The notes beneath the pieces are model-generated. The model worked only from the letters and a program-made list of their open reading frames with translations. It was not told the origin of the DNA and searched no databases. 64,000 nt of DNA from an uncultured Eubacteriales bacterium (GTDB lineage: Bacteria; Bacillota; Clostridia; Lachnospirales; Lachnospiraceae). The position numbers and the translations under genes are program-made. Positions 55,950-64,000 of this stretch are shown piece by piece (position 1 is the first letter of the stretch; each line of letters opens with the position of its first letter). The stretch is taken from the NCBI GenBank assembly GCA_949292785.1, contig CASFBK010000013.1:1-64000 (forward strand), read 5' to 3'.

Positions 55950-57257
55950 CTATGACAGCAAAAGCTCCCCATATTTATCCCAAAACTGCTGAACTTGCTT
56001 TTCATTTTTACCCGGTACTTTTCGTTGTTTTTGCATATATTCCATATGCACCGGAAAGAACTGCTCCAGCCGTTCCAGATACTTCCCGGAAAAATCCCCG
56101 CTGTCTGTCATAGCCGCACCGATTACCAGCGAGTAACAATGTTCCAGCATAAAATATTTAAGCTTGTCATTTACTGGGGTAAATTCTTCAAAAACAGTGT
56201 GCACATAGTGAAGCAAACGATTTACCCCTTTCTCCAGTCCTCCATGATTTTTGCAGAACACCATGAGGGTTTGGAAACCGTTCTTCTGGTCTTCTGCTCT
56301 GTCCTGCAAATCATCTGCAAGCTGCAGGAAGAATCCAAACTTCATATAAAAGCGGACCTCCTCTTCCCTTAATTCCGGGATTGTGAAAAAATAGTCAATC
56401 AACACCGAAAGACTTCCCTTATATGCAGAAATCCGAAGTATCTCTTCCCGTGTCACTTCCGCTCCGTTTGCCTGTTCCGGCTCGTGTTCCAACCTCACTC
56501 CGTTTGCCTGCTCCCCTCCGTTTGTCTGTTCCGGCTCGTGTTCCTGCTGGCGGATGCTGTTATTCTGCGCTTCCAGCATCCACAATAACAGGTTTTGTAT
56601 TTCCTTTTTCTTTTCTCCGGCGTAAGAATCCACCAGCCCATGCAACAGCTTACAGGTCTTTTCTTCCACGCTCCCCTTTGGCGTTACCGGTACATCATGA
56701 AGCACATTAGAAATCAGACAGTTATATGCTTCTTTTTGCTGCCTCGTATGACGTTTTTCATCAATATAATTATCCGTATAAGGGTACAAAAGGCTGTAGC
56801 AAAAGACAGTCTCCTTACACGCCTGCTTCTGCCCCTGCAAATCAGCAATCACTGCATAGATAAAATAATTGCGGAGCGCCTGCCAGATATTTTCCATAGT
56901 AAGCTCCGGGTCAAAGCTGCGTACCTTTCTCACAAACCTTTTCGTTTCCTCCTGAAATGCCTGAAAGGTTTCTTCGCTCATATGGCTTCGGATTCCCAAA
57001 AGCTGCTCCTTTGCAAAAAATTCGGCAAGCATCCCATCCATTTCCTGCTTCCATGCCAGCTGCTCCGATTCCTTTTTGGGAAAGGCTTTTGCCTTTACTT
57101 TCCACTGCCCTGCTATCTCTTCTATCTCTGCCTCATTCTGCCGCTTTTTTAGCTCCCCGACCTCCGTCAGAAAATCAGGAAAAGAGTTCGGAAGGCTTTC
57201 CCATAAGCCCAATATTTCCTCAAAGCATATGCGCTCTATTTTTTCCTTTGTAATCAC
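55950..57257 (-). CDS. Isoprenoid-synthase-fold-like protein of unknown function
   Basis: A 435-residue, mostly helical, cytoplasmic protein. LYPYTDNYIDEKRH near residue 160 and LQLADDLQDRAED near 315 resemble the two Asp-rich metal motifs of class I isoprenoid synthases, but I cannot assign a reaction. Between them is a repeated hydrophilic insertion (EHEPEQTNGGEQANG, then EHEPEQANG) coded by imperfect DNA repeats at 56463-56544. GTG start with GGGAG upstream. Confidence 0.55.
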   Translation of the reverse strand: MITKEKIERICFEEILGLWESLPNSFPDFLTEVGELKKRQNEAEIEEIAGQWKVKAKAFPKKESEQLAWKQEMDGMLAEFFAKEQLLGIRSHMSEETFQAFQEETKRFVRKVRSFDPELTMENIWQALRNYFIYAVIADLQGQKQACKETVFCYSLLYPYTDNYIDEKRHTRQQKEAYNCLISNVLHDVPVTPKGSVEEKTCKLLHGLVDSYAGEKKKEIQNLLLWMLEAQNNSIRQQEHEPEQTNGGEQANGVRLEHEPEQANGAEVTREEILRISAYKGSLSVLIDYFFTIPELREEEVRFYMKFGFFLQLADDLQDRAEDQKNGFQTLMVFCKNHGGLEKGVNRLLHYVHTVFEEFTPVNDKLKYFMLEHCYSLVIGAAMTDSGDFSGKYLERLEQFFPVHMEYMQKQRKVPGKNEKQVQQFWDKYGELLLS

Positions 57258-57272
57258 AATCTGACTCCCTTC

Positions 57273-58826
57273 CTATGCCAGCAGAGAATATTCCTCCATG
57301 TTCCAAATCTTGTCCACCACATCCTGATAAAACTCCGGCTCATGGCAGACAAGCAGAATCGCACCCTTGTACTCCTTTAAAGCACGCTTTAATTCTTCCT
57401 TGGCATCTACATCCAAATGATTGGTGGGCTCGTCTAATAAAAGTACATTGGTTTCCACGTTAAGCAGTTTACATAATCTGACCTTTGCCTGTTCGCCTCC
57501 GCTCAACACCTTTACCTTGCTTTCAATATGCTTGGTGGTAAGCCCGCATTTTGCCAGTGCAGAACGTACTTCATACTGGCTGTACGCAGGAAATGTCTCC
57601 CAGATTTCTTCAATACAGCTATTTTCACTTGCAGGCATTTCCTGTTCAAAATAGCCCGGATAAAGATAATCTCCAAGCTGCGCCTTGCCGGACAGCGCCG
57701 GAATCAGCCCCAGTACGCTCTTTAAAAAGGTAGACTTTCCAATTCCATTGGTTCCAACAATAGCAATCTTCTCGCCCCGCTCCATCCGCAGATTCATAGG
57801 CTTGGACAAGGGTCTGTCCTTTTCATATCCAATCACAAGGTCTGTGGTCTCAAATATGACCTTTCCTGCCGCTCTTGCATTTTTAAAGAAAAACTCCGGC
57901 TTCGGACGTTCCGCTGCCAGTTCGATAACATCCATTTTGTCCAGTTTTTTCTGCCGGGACATTGCCATATTACGGGTAGCCACTCTTGCCTTATTACGTG
58001 CCACAAAGTCCTTCAAATCCTCAATTTCCTTCTGCTGTTTCTTGTAAGCCGCCTCTAACTGCGCCTTTTTCATGGCATAGACTTCCTGGAAATTGTCATA
58101 ATCCCCCACATAGCGGTTCAACTCCTGATTTTCCATATGATAAATAATATTTACCACACTGTTTAAAAACGGAATGTCATGGGAGATTAAAATAAATGCA
58201 TTCTCGTAATCCAAAAGATACCGTTTCAGCCATTCAATGTGGTTCTCGTCCAGATAGTTGGTAGGCTCGTCTAACAGCAGAATATCCGGCTTTTCTAAGA
58301 GCAGCTTTGCCAGTAACACCTTGGTACGCTGTCCGCCGCTTAATTCTGTCACATCCGTGTCAAGCCCCAGCTCTATCACGCCTAAGGCTCTTGCTACTTC
58401 TTCGACTTTGGTATCTATAATATAAAAATCATGCTGCTCTAACAGCTCCTGCATGGTTCCCGTTTCCTCCAGCAGACGGTTCATCTCTTCCTCGTCTGCT
58501 TCTCCCATCTGAGCAAACATGCTGTTCATCTCTGCTTCCATATCATACAGGAAGGAAAAGGCACTGCGCAGTACATCTCCAATGGTCATTCCCTTTTCCA
58601 ATACGGTGTGCTGGTCTAAATATCCTGCCCGGACATTTTTTGCCCACTCTACTTTTCCTTCATCCGGCTGAAGCTTTCCGGTTACGATGTTCATGAAGGT
58701 AGACTTTCCTTCTCCGTTGGCTCCCACCAGTCCGATATGCTCTCCCTTCAGCAGTTGAAAGGATACGTCATTAAAAATCGCACGGTCCCCGAAGCCGTGA
58801 GTTAAGTTCTTTACATCTAAAATCAT
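57273..58826 (-). CDS. ABC-F family ATPase
   Basis: A 517-residue soluble protein with two ATPase domains: Walker A GANGEGKST and GTNGIGKST, signatures LSGGQRTK and LSGGEQAK, Walker B ILLLDEPTNYLD and VLLLDEPTNHLD, linked by a charged helical linker (KAQLEAAYKKQQKEIEDLKD). No membrane domain. It belongs to the translation-associated ABC-F group, closest in outline to YkpA/YbiT. RBS AGGA before ATG 58826. Confidence 0.92.
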   Translation of the reverse strand: MILDVKNLTHGFGDRAIFNDVSFQLLKGEHIGLVGANGEGKSTFMNIVTGKLQPDEGKVEWAKNVRAGYLDQHTVLEKGMTIGDVLRSAFSFLYDMEAEMNSMFAQMGEADEEEMNRLLEETGTMQELLEQHDFYIIDTKVEEVARALGVIELGLDTDVTELSGGQRTKVLLAKLLLEKPDILLLDEPTNYLDENHIEWLKRYLLDYENAFILISHDIPFLNSVVNIIYHMENQELNRYVGDYDNFQEVYAMKKAQLEAAYKKQQKEIEDLKDFVARNKARVATRNMAMSRQKKLDKMDVIELAAERPKPEFFFKNARAAGKVIFETTDLVIGYEKDRPLSKPMNLRMERGEKIAIVGTNGIGKSTFLKSVLGLIPALSGKAQLGDYLYPGYFEQEMPASENSCIEEIWETFPAYSQYEVRSALAKCGLTTKHIESKVKVLSGGEQAKVRLCKLLNVETNVLLLDEPTNHLDVDAKEELKRALKEYKGAILLVCHEPEFYQDVVDKIWNMEEYSLLA

Positions 58827-58912
58827 ATGTTTTCCTCATTTTCCCTTGTTTTTCTCTTTTATCTTTCTATTTTACAGGGTATCGCCTTTCTTTTCAACCA
58901 CTGATTTTTTTA

Positions 58913-58941
58913 TTGAAAAACCATTTGCACAAGTATATAAT
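58913..58941 (+). promoter_or_regulatory. asnA promoter
   Basis: TTGAAA (58913-58918), a 17-base spacer and TATAAT (58936-58941), about 32 bases before the start codon. No T-box leader is present in the short upstream region. Confidence 0.75.
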
Positions 58942-58972
58942 TGATAGAAGAAAAAGAATCGAGGAGTACACT

Positions 58973-59983
58973 ATGGAACAATTAATCATACCCAAAGAAT
59001 ATCATTCACAATTAGATTTACATGACACACAGATTGCCATTAAAACGGTAAAGGACTTCTTTCAGAACCTGCTTTCCCAGCGGTTGAATCTTCAGCGTGT
59101 ATCTGCCCCGCTGTTCGTTGACCCGGATTCCGGTCTGAACGATAACCTAAACGGTGTGGAACGCCCGGTTACCTTTGGCATTAAGGAACAGGATGAAAAA
59201 CAGGCAGAAATCGTCCATTCTCTGGCAAAATGGAAACGTTATGCTTTGAAGAAATACGGTTTTTCCATGGGCGAAGGCCTGTATACAGACATGAATGCCA
59301 TCCGCAGGGATGAAGATACGGACAATATCCACTCTATTTTTGTAGACCAGTGGGACTGGGAAAAAATCATTGACAAAAAGGACCGTAATCTGGACTACCT
59401 GAAGGAAACAGTCAAAACCGTATACAAGGTTTTGCGTAAAACGGAAAAATACATGGCAATTCAATATGATTACATAGAAGAAATGCTTCCTCATGATATT
59501 TTCTTTATTACCACTCAGGAGTTAGAGGATATGTTTCCGGACAATACTCCAAAGGAGCGGGAATATTACATTACCCAGGCAAAGGGCGCCGTATGTATCC
59601 TGCAAATCGGAGACACCTTAGAATCCGGAGAACGTCACGACGGTCGTGCACCGGATTATGATGACTGGTCCTTAAACGCAGACATCCTTGTTTACTATCC
59701 GGTTCTTGACATTGCGCTGGAGCTTTCCTCCATGGGAATCCGCGTGGATAAGGAAGCATTACTCCGCCAGCTTGATAAGGCAGGCTGCCCGGAACGTGCC
59801 GAGCTTCCTTTCCAGAAAGCTATTATAGACGAAGCACTTCCTTACACCATCGGCGGCGGAATCGGACAGTCCCGCATCTGTATGTTCTTTTTACGGAAAG
59901 CCCACATCGGGGAAGTACAGTCCTCCCTGTGGAAGGATGAGATTGTAAAAGAAGCGGAAAAGAATGGGATTCAATTATTATAA
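58973..59983 (+). CDS. asnA: Aspartate-ammonia ligase
   Basis: A 336-residue AsnA that makes asparagine from aspartate, ammonia and ATP. Family marks: RVSAPLFVDPDSGLNDNLNG, DMNAIRRDED, VDQWDWEK, GDTLESGERHDGRAPDYDDW and the C-terminal GGGIGQSRICMFFL. ATG 58973 is preceded by GAGGAG; upstream codons to 58913 overlap the promoter and are not used. Confidence 0.95.
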   Translation: MEQLIIPKEYHSQLDLHDTQIAIKTVKDFFQNLLSQRLNLQRVSAPLFVDPDSGLNDNLNGVERPVTFGIKEQDEKQAEIVHSLAKWKRYALKKYGFSMGEGLYTDMNAIRRDEDTDNIHSIFVDQWDWEKIIDKKDRNLDYLKETVKTVYKVLRKTEKYMAIQYDYIEEMLPHDIFFITTQELEDMFPDNTPKEREYYITQAKGAVCILQIGDTLESGERHDGRAPDYDDWSLNADILVYYPVLDIALELSSMGIRVDKEALLRQLDKAGCPERAELPFQKAIIDEALPYTIGGGIGQSRICMFFLRKAHIGEVQSSLWKDEIVKEAEKNGIQLL

Positions 59984-60009
59984 TTTAGTTGTTATAAATG
60001 AAAGTATTG

Positions 60010-60048
60010 AAAAAGGGAAAATGCAGGCATACCGCATCTTCCCTTTTT
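60010..60048. terminator. Terminator between asnA and ABC permease
   Basis: AAAAAGGGAA (60010-60019) pairs with TTCCCTTTTT (60039-60048), with inner TGC/GCA pairs. A-run and T-run on both sides make it work in either direction for the two convergent genes. Confidence 0.85.
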
Positions 60049-60055
60049 GATTGAA

Positions 60056-62428
60056 TTACTCTGAAATCAGTATCCTTGCCTGCACCCTTTTTATCTTTCC
60101 CGCTTTCCAGTAAGAGAACAGGAAGAATACCACTGCCATCATCACAATAGGACTCAGAACAGACATCCATGCAATCTCCATTTCCACCCGGCTGATTCCC
60201 ACATAGGAAAGCAGCATTTCAAAGCACTTGTTCATCAGAAGAACCGTCAGAATCACGCCCAGAACGCTTCCAAGCAGAGACACTATCATAAATCGCAGTG
60301 CAAACTGCAGCCGCAGATTTTTCGAGGTAAACCCAAAAGCCTTGTAAATCCCGTAATCCTGCCGCTCCTTTGCAAATATTTTTCCGCAGACCAGCGAAAT
60401 TACCACCAATGCGAAAATAACTGTCAGAACATACACTAATAGGGATAATGCATTCACCGCCGCAACAATACTGTCCATTCCGTTAAATCCATTGCTGGCT
60501 GACACACTTAATTCGGAGCCATAGACCTGGCTTAATTTTTCCGCAATCTCCTTTGCCCTTCCCCCATCGGCAAGGCGGTATGCCTTTCCCATGCTCACGG
60601 TTTTCTCTCCTGTGCTCCCACTTAATGCAAGCCTCTCATAAGCTGCTTTGCTCATGGCAAAATTACTTCCCATATCGTTGGCACACTGATAAATACCTGA
60701 AATCATATACTCTGCCTTTTCGTCATTTAGCGCAACCGTCACCGCATCTCCAATCTGAATCTCCAGTTGCTTCGCCACAAACTCCGTCACCAGAATCTCA
60801 TTGTCGTACAGACAGGTTCTGCCCTCCAGAATACTTTCTATTTCCTCCGGCGCCCCGCTGATAAAGCACTGTATCTGACATCCATCCAGTAAAAGATAGG
60901 TATTCTGCATATAGAAGCTTTTCTCAATTTCAGAATAGCTTTCAATGGTTCCCTCTACCTCTTCCTGTATCTCATCATTATAACAATGCACCCACAGGTC
61001 ATACTCCACTACATCAAATGCCCGTGAAAACTGTTCGCCATCTTCTCCCACCCAGGCATCCATATGCCCCATCATAATCATGAAAAACACCAGCAGTCCC
61101 GTAATCACCCCTGCACTGATATACTGTTTTCCATTGGAAGTAAGCTGCCGGAAAGCAAGCCAGAGGGACATGCCTCTTTTTCGGATTGGCATTTCCAGAC
61201 GGCTGGAAAAGTAAACACTTTCCTTTCCTCCGCTGATTGCCTGCACCGGGGTAATGTTTTTCATCTTCCGCAGTTTTATCCAGATAAACAGTACGATAAA
61301 TGCCATGATTCCAAGCAGCGCCACAAAACAAGGCAGCATTGCCAGAGCACCCGGCGTCAAAATTCCAACCACCGGTGTCATAATCCGGTTTACCAGCCTG
61401 ATAACCGGAATTGCCAACGGAATTCCCAGAGCTGCCCCCAGAGCTGCCCCCAACAGGTATTGCAGCATTAATATCATTTTCAGTTTCCGCTGCGTAACGC
61501 CTACTGCCTTTAATATCCCTAAGTTTACATATTCCATCTCAATGCTGCTGCCGATACTGTGGTTCATAATAATCAGAGTGATAATCAGCAGCAAAGCAAT
61601 AAACACCAGCAGGCTGCCGCTGAAAATACGAACCAGAATCAGCATATAACTGATTGCCTGTTCTTTCCCAAGGCTGAGCCATGCATAGCCTTCCACTCCG
61701 GTATTCTTATTTAATTCCTGTTGGAATCTGAGATAGCTTAAGTCACTGCTTTTCTTCCGAAAAATATTCAGCATAACAGCTTCACTAAAGGAATTGCCTG
61801 ACTTTTCCTCCCGACAGCTTTGCAGCATCTTTTCCAAATCCTTATCACTTAATAAAACAGTCTTTACCCCCATCATACTGCTGCCCATAAAAGGGTCCTC
61901 GAAAAATCCCTTTATGGTATAGGCGGTACTTTCTCCCTCCATGTTCAACGAGATTTTATCTCCTGTCTCACATCCGTATAAGGTCTTATAGCTGATAGGA
62001 ACATACATTTCTCCTTCCCTCAAGACCTCTGGTTTTTCCTGATATCCGGTTCCTTCTTCGTTAAAAATCCGATAATTCAAACCAGAGGTGCTGTACCCTG
62101 CCATCATGACGCTGTTGTTTTCGACTTTCCCATTAATATTCAGAAAATCCCCCGCCAGCGCCGGAGTTATCAGGATTTTTTCTACCTCTTTCTGCTCCTC
62201 TACCTGCCGCATCAGCTCCTCATATGTCTCCCCAGAACCATTCAGCAGTACCAGCATGTCTCCAAAGCCTGCCTGCTCTAGAGCTTCTTCATCACTTTTC
62301 TGGGAATTCATACTTACGGTAAGTACCGCAGTCAGCGCCATGGACACAATCATCATTAAAATAAAGATACCAAAAAAGCTGCCCTTCTGCCGGCGGATAT
62401 TTGCTTTTAAAATCGTAATGATTTCCAT
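60056..62428 (-). CDS. MacB/FtsX-type ABC transporter permease
   Basis: A 790-residue membrane protein: N-terminal helix (about 15-37), extracellular domain, three helices (about 270-395), a second helix at about 440-460, another extracellular domain, and three C-terminal helices. This is the FtsX-duplicated layout. LKAVGVTQRKLKMIL and YKAFGFTSKNLRLQF are the paired cytoplasmic loops of the family. ATG 62428 follows GGGGGTGA. It works with the ATPase at 62440-63201, perhaps in peptide resistance or export. Confidence 0.88.
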   Translation of the reverse strand: MEIITILKANIRRQKGSFFGIFILMMIVSMALTAVLTVSMNSQKSDEEALEQAGFGDMLVLLNGSGETYEELMRQVEEQKEVEKILITPALAGDFLNINGKVENNSVMMAGYSTSGLNYRIFNEEGTGYQEKPEVLREGEMYVPISYKTLYGCETGDKISLNMEGESTAYTIKGFFEDPFMGSSMMGVKTVLLSDKDLEKMLQSCREEKSGNSFSEAVMLNIFRKKSSDLSYLRFQQELNKNTGVEGYAWLSLGKEQAISYMLILVRIFSGSLLVFIALLLIITLIIMNHSIGSSIEMEYVNLGILKAVGVTQRKLKMILMLQYLLGAALGAALGIPLAIPVIRLVNRIMTPVVGILTPGALAMLPCFVALLGIMAFIVLFIWIKLRKMKNITPVQAISGGKESVYFSSRLEMPIRKRGMSLWLAFRQLTSNGKQYISAGVITGLLVFFMIMMGHMDAWVGEDGEQFSRAFDVVEYDLWVHCYNDEIQEEVEGTIESYSEIEKSFYMQNTYLLLDGCQIQCFISGAPEEIESILEGRTCLYDNEILVTEFVAKQLEIQIGDAVTVALNDEKAEYMISGIYQCANDMGSNFAMSKAAYERLALSGSTGEKTVSMGKAYRLADGGRAKEIAEKLSQVYGSELSVSASNGFNGMDSIVAAVNALSLLVYVLTVIFALVVISLVCGKIFAKERQDYGIYKAFGFTSKNLRLQFALRFMIVSLLGSVLGVILTVLLMNKCFEMLLSYVGISRVEMEIAWMSVLSPIVMMAVVFFLFSYWKAGKIKRVQARILISE

Positions 62429-62439
62429 ACCGTCACCCC

Positions 62440-63201
62440 CTACCATTCCATTGAGGAAAGCCATGCGTTAATCTGTGTTTCCCGATTTTTGGCTTCCTCC
62501 GGTGTAAAAGGGGGCAGCTTCATTTCACCGCATATTTTCCCATCCTCCAGATACAGCAGACGGTCAGCCCGCAGCGCAGCGCGCACATCATGGGTTACCA
62601 TGAGAATGCTCTGCCCCTCCCGATTCAGGTCTGTCATAAGATTTAAAACCGCATCGGTATTGCTCTTATTTAAGGCTCCAGTAGGTTCGTCTGCAAATAA
62701 GAGTCCGGGCTCTCCGATGACCGCTCTTGCAATGGCTGCCCTCTGTGCTTCTCCGCCGGACACCTGAGCCGGGAGACGGTCCTTTGCCTTCCATACATTT
62801 ACCTGCTCTAATAAATCCAATGCCCGCTTTTTTACGTCTGCGGCAGCTTTCTTTTTATCCAGGAAGCCCGGCACTGTGACGTTTTCTAATAAAGTCAGGT
62901 TGCTGACTAAATGTATCTGCTGAAATACGAAGCCAAATTCTTCAGCACGAAGGCGCGCCATTTCCTTTTCTTTACAGCCGCTAAAGCGTTTTCCCTTGTA
63001 AGCCACCTCCCCGGAGGTAAGTCCGTCCATTCCACTTAGACAATACAGTAATGTAGATTTTCCGGAACCGGAAGCTCCCATGATTACGGTAAAGTCACCT
63101 TTATATAGTTCAAATGATATGTGGTTTAATACGTGATTCTGTTCTCCGTTATTGGCAAAGCTCTTGCAGACGTCTTTTGCCGATAATAAGATTTCTTCCA
63201 T
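62440..63201 (-). CDS. ABC transporter ATP-binding protein (LolD/MacB type)
   Basis: A 253-residue ATPase: Walker A MGASGSGKSTLLYCL, Q-loop FVFQQIHLV, signature VSGGEAQRAAIARA, Walker B LLFADEPTGALN and H-loop VTHDVRAALRADR. It starts at ATG 63201 with GGAGG 7 bases upstream. It lies 11 bases before the permease gene, which it drives. Confidence 0.92.
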   Translation of the reverse strand: MEEILLSAKDVCKSFANNGEQNHVLNHISFELYKGDFTVIMGASGSGKSTLLYCLSGMDGLTSGEVAYKGKRFSGCKEKEMARLRAEEFGFVFQQIHLVSNLTLLENVTVPGFLDKKKAAADVKKRALDLLEQVNVWKAKDRLPAQVSGGEAQRAAIARAVIGEPGLLFADEPTGALNKSNTDAVLNLMTDLNREGQSILMVTHDVRAALRADRLLYLEDGKICGEMKLPPFTPEEAKNRETQINAWLSSMEW

Positions 63202-63259
63202 TTTGTTTCCTCCATCTCTTGTAGACAATTCCATTTGATGGTTATAGTGTAGCAGAAAA

Positions 63260-63296
63260 AATATTAAGAAGTCTTTAAGAGATTAAAAAAATAAAT
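63260..63296 (-). promoter_or_regulatory. Direct repeats before the ABC operon
   Basis: TTAAGAAGTC TTTAAGAGATT AAAAA read on the plus strand gives TTAAGA-type units 11 bases apart, a spacing usual for OmpR-type response regulator boxes. It lies about 70 bases upstream of the ATPase gene. No regulator gene is adjacent in the window. Confidence 0.4.
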
Positions 63297-63417
63297 CCCA
63301 TAAAATCGGTCTTTGCGAGGTTTTGTTACTAATTTGTTACTAATTGACATTTTTTATAAATACTTCTTGCTCTCTATTTTTCTAACATAGACTACCATAA
63401 AAAAAATGTTTTTCCAG

Positions 63418-63445
63418 TAAAAAGACCAGGTCACTCGCCTGGTCT
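63418..63445 (-). terminator. Terminator of the small hypothetical gene
   Basis: AGACCAGG and CCTGGTCT form an 8-bp stem with a 7-base loop, followed on the minus strand by TTTTT. The stem overlaps the last codon and stop of the gene at 63444. Confidence 0.85.
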
Positions 63446-63662
63446 AAAAGTTCTTATTCTGTTTCTCCAACTCCCTCTCTACTGGTTCGCGAAGTTCTGC
63501 TGCTTGGGCATGGGAAATCAACTGCAGTATATCGCATGCACCGGTGATTGTGTTGTCCAAATACTCTAAGCTCTTCTCCTTGTTCTCTCCGGAATCATTT
63601 TTCAGAATATCTTCCAGAACTTCGTTTATCCTCTGTCTGAGGTATTCTATATCCAGTTCCAT
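63444..63662 (-). CDS. Small hypothetical protein
   Basis: A 72-residue, highly charged protein predicted to be helical: MELDIEYLRQRINEVLEDIL, then a polar turn (NDSGENKEKS) and a second amphipathic helix. It has a good RBS (GGGAGG) and its own terminator, so it is probably real. I do not recognise a family; the two-helix form and size recall Spo0E-like phosphatases, but the S-Q-x-L-D signature is not present. Confidence 0.65.
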   Translation of the reverse strand: MELDIEYLRQRINEVLEDILKNDSGENKEKSLEYLDNTITGACDILQLISHAQAAELREPVERELEKQNKNF

Positions 63663-64000
63663 GCTGTCCCTCCCGTTATATTATATGGTTCTATTATAAA
63701 ACGGAATGGGTTGAAAGTTTACTGGTAATATTTTCCAGTTACAGGGCAAAAATAATCCTACATGAACCGAGGCGGAAAATTGTCTATACTTCTAAATAAT
63801 TTACCACTATATATGTACTTAATTACACAAACAAACCATAACAAACTATAAACTATAACAATTAAATTTACGTTTTTATTATCCTCCTCAAATGGTTTAT
63901 CATTTATATAAATATTGTCATAATGTCTTGTTCAAACAAAGTATTATGTGGTATTATTATTTTTCATTATATTTTCCTTCAAACTTATGTTCTCACCCTA
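63663..64000. other. Gene-free right end
   Basis: 338 A/T-rich bases. A minus-strand TATAAT (63694-63699 region) and an inverted repeat ACTGG/CCAGT near 63720-63740 lie upstream of the small gene. No other reading frame or RNA was recognised. Confidence 0.6.

Noticed and set aside
58827..58972. T-box leader before asnA
   Set aside because: The region is only 146 bases, holds an ordinary promoter close to the start codon and lacks the T-box sequence and terminator.

Overview
The window looks like a chromosomal segment of a low-GC Gram-positive anaerobe, most likely a Lachnospiraceae-type gut Clostridium. Supporting signs are strong AAGGAGG ribosome binding sites, a PTS beta-glucoside system, many flavodoxins and iron-type alcohol dehydrogenases, a raffinose/melibiose ABC operon with sucrose phosphorylase, a divergent agr locus, a csrA-flagellin pair, MsmR-type AraC control and AsnA. 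I cannot assign a genus. No rRNA, tRNA or CRISPR array was seen.

Region 1 (1-26 kb) is a redox island. It carries ten intact genes with flavodoxin-like domains, four iron-alcohol-dehydrogenase family genes, an aldo/keto reductase, a flavin reductase, a double carboxymuconolactone decarboxylase, a cupin, one MerR and two LysR regulators. Six of its proteins carry export signals (four lipoproteins, two N-terminal anchors); five of these contain flavodoxin domains, two fused to serine-hydrolase domains and one with two flavodoxin domains in tandem. Four promoters share one unusual architecture with an operator-to-minus-10 offset of exactly 57 bases, which suggests one activator, probably LysR-type, controls the island. 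The island is also decaying: an SDR gene with an internal deletion, a CMD fragment with a stop, a flavodoxin tail and an aldo/keto reductase tail. The bgl PTS genes sit between one island promoter and an aldo/keto reductase tail, as if they replaced that gene.

Region 2 (26-29 kb) holds a marR-citrate synthase operon preceded by an exact CIRCE (HrcA) operator, and a BI-1 family membrane protein.

Region 3 (28.9-38.6 kb) is a complete subtilosin-A-type sactipeptide cluster: precursor, radical SAM enzyme, two M16-family proteins, membrane proteins including a 52-residue AlbB-like peptide, and an ABC exporter. Beside it lies an agr quorum-sensing module: AgrC and AgrA on the minus strand, AgrB and a 39-residue AgrD on the plus strand. 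A 27-base direct-repeat operator is shared by the agrBD and sboA promoters, which suggests the bacteriocin is under peptide quorum control. The precursor and AgrD were found by translating the intergenic DNA.

Region 4 (38.6-44 kb) is a candidate retron-type defence operon: OLD-like ATPase/TOPRIM protein, a structured non-coding RNA with a1/a2-like complementary ends, a reverse transcriptase and a DUF6602-like protein. An Rpn-family nuclease follows.

Region 5 (44-47 kb) has flagellin downstream of csrA with two CsrA-type sites in the flagellin leader, a FimB-sized tyrosine recombinase, and two copies of a 36-bp repeat, each followed by a hairpin, flanking the block.

Region 6 (47-56 kb) is an alpha-galactoside operon (binding protein, two permeases, GH36 alpha-galactosidase, sucrose kinase-like protein, sucrose phosphorylase) with a divergent AraC regulator. 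Region 7 (56-64 kb) holds an isoprenoid-synthase-like protein, an ABC-F ATPase, AsnA, a MacB/FtsX-type ABC transporter and a small hypothetical protein.
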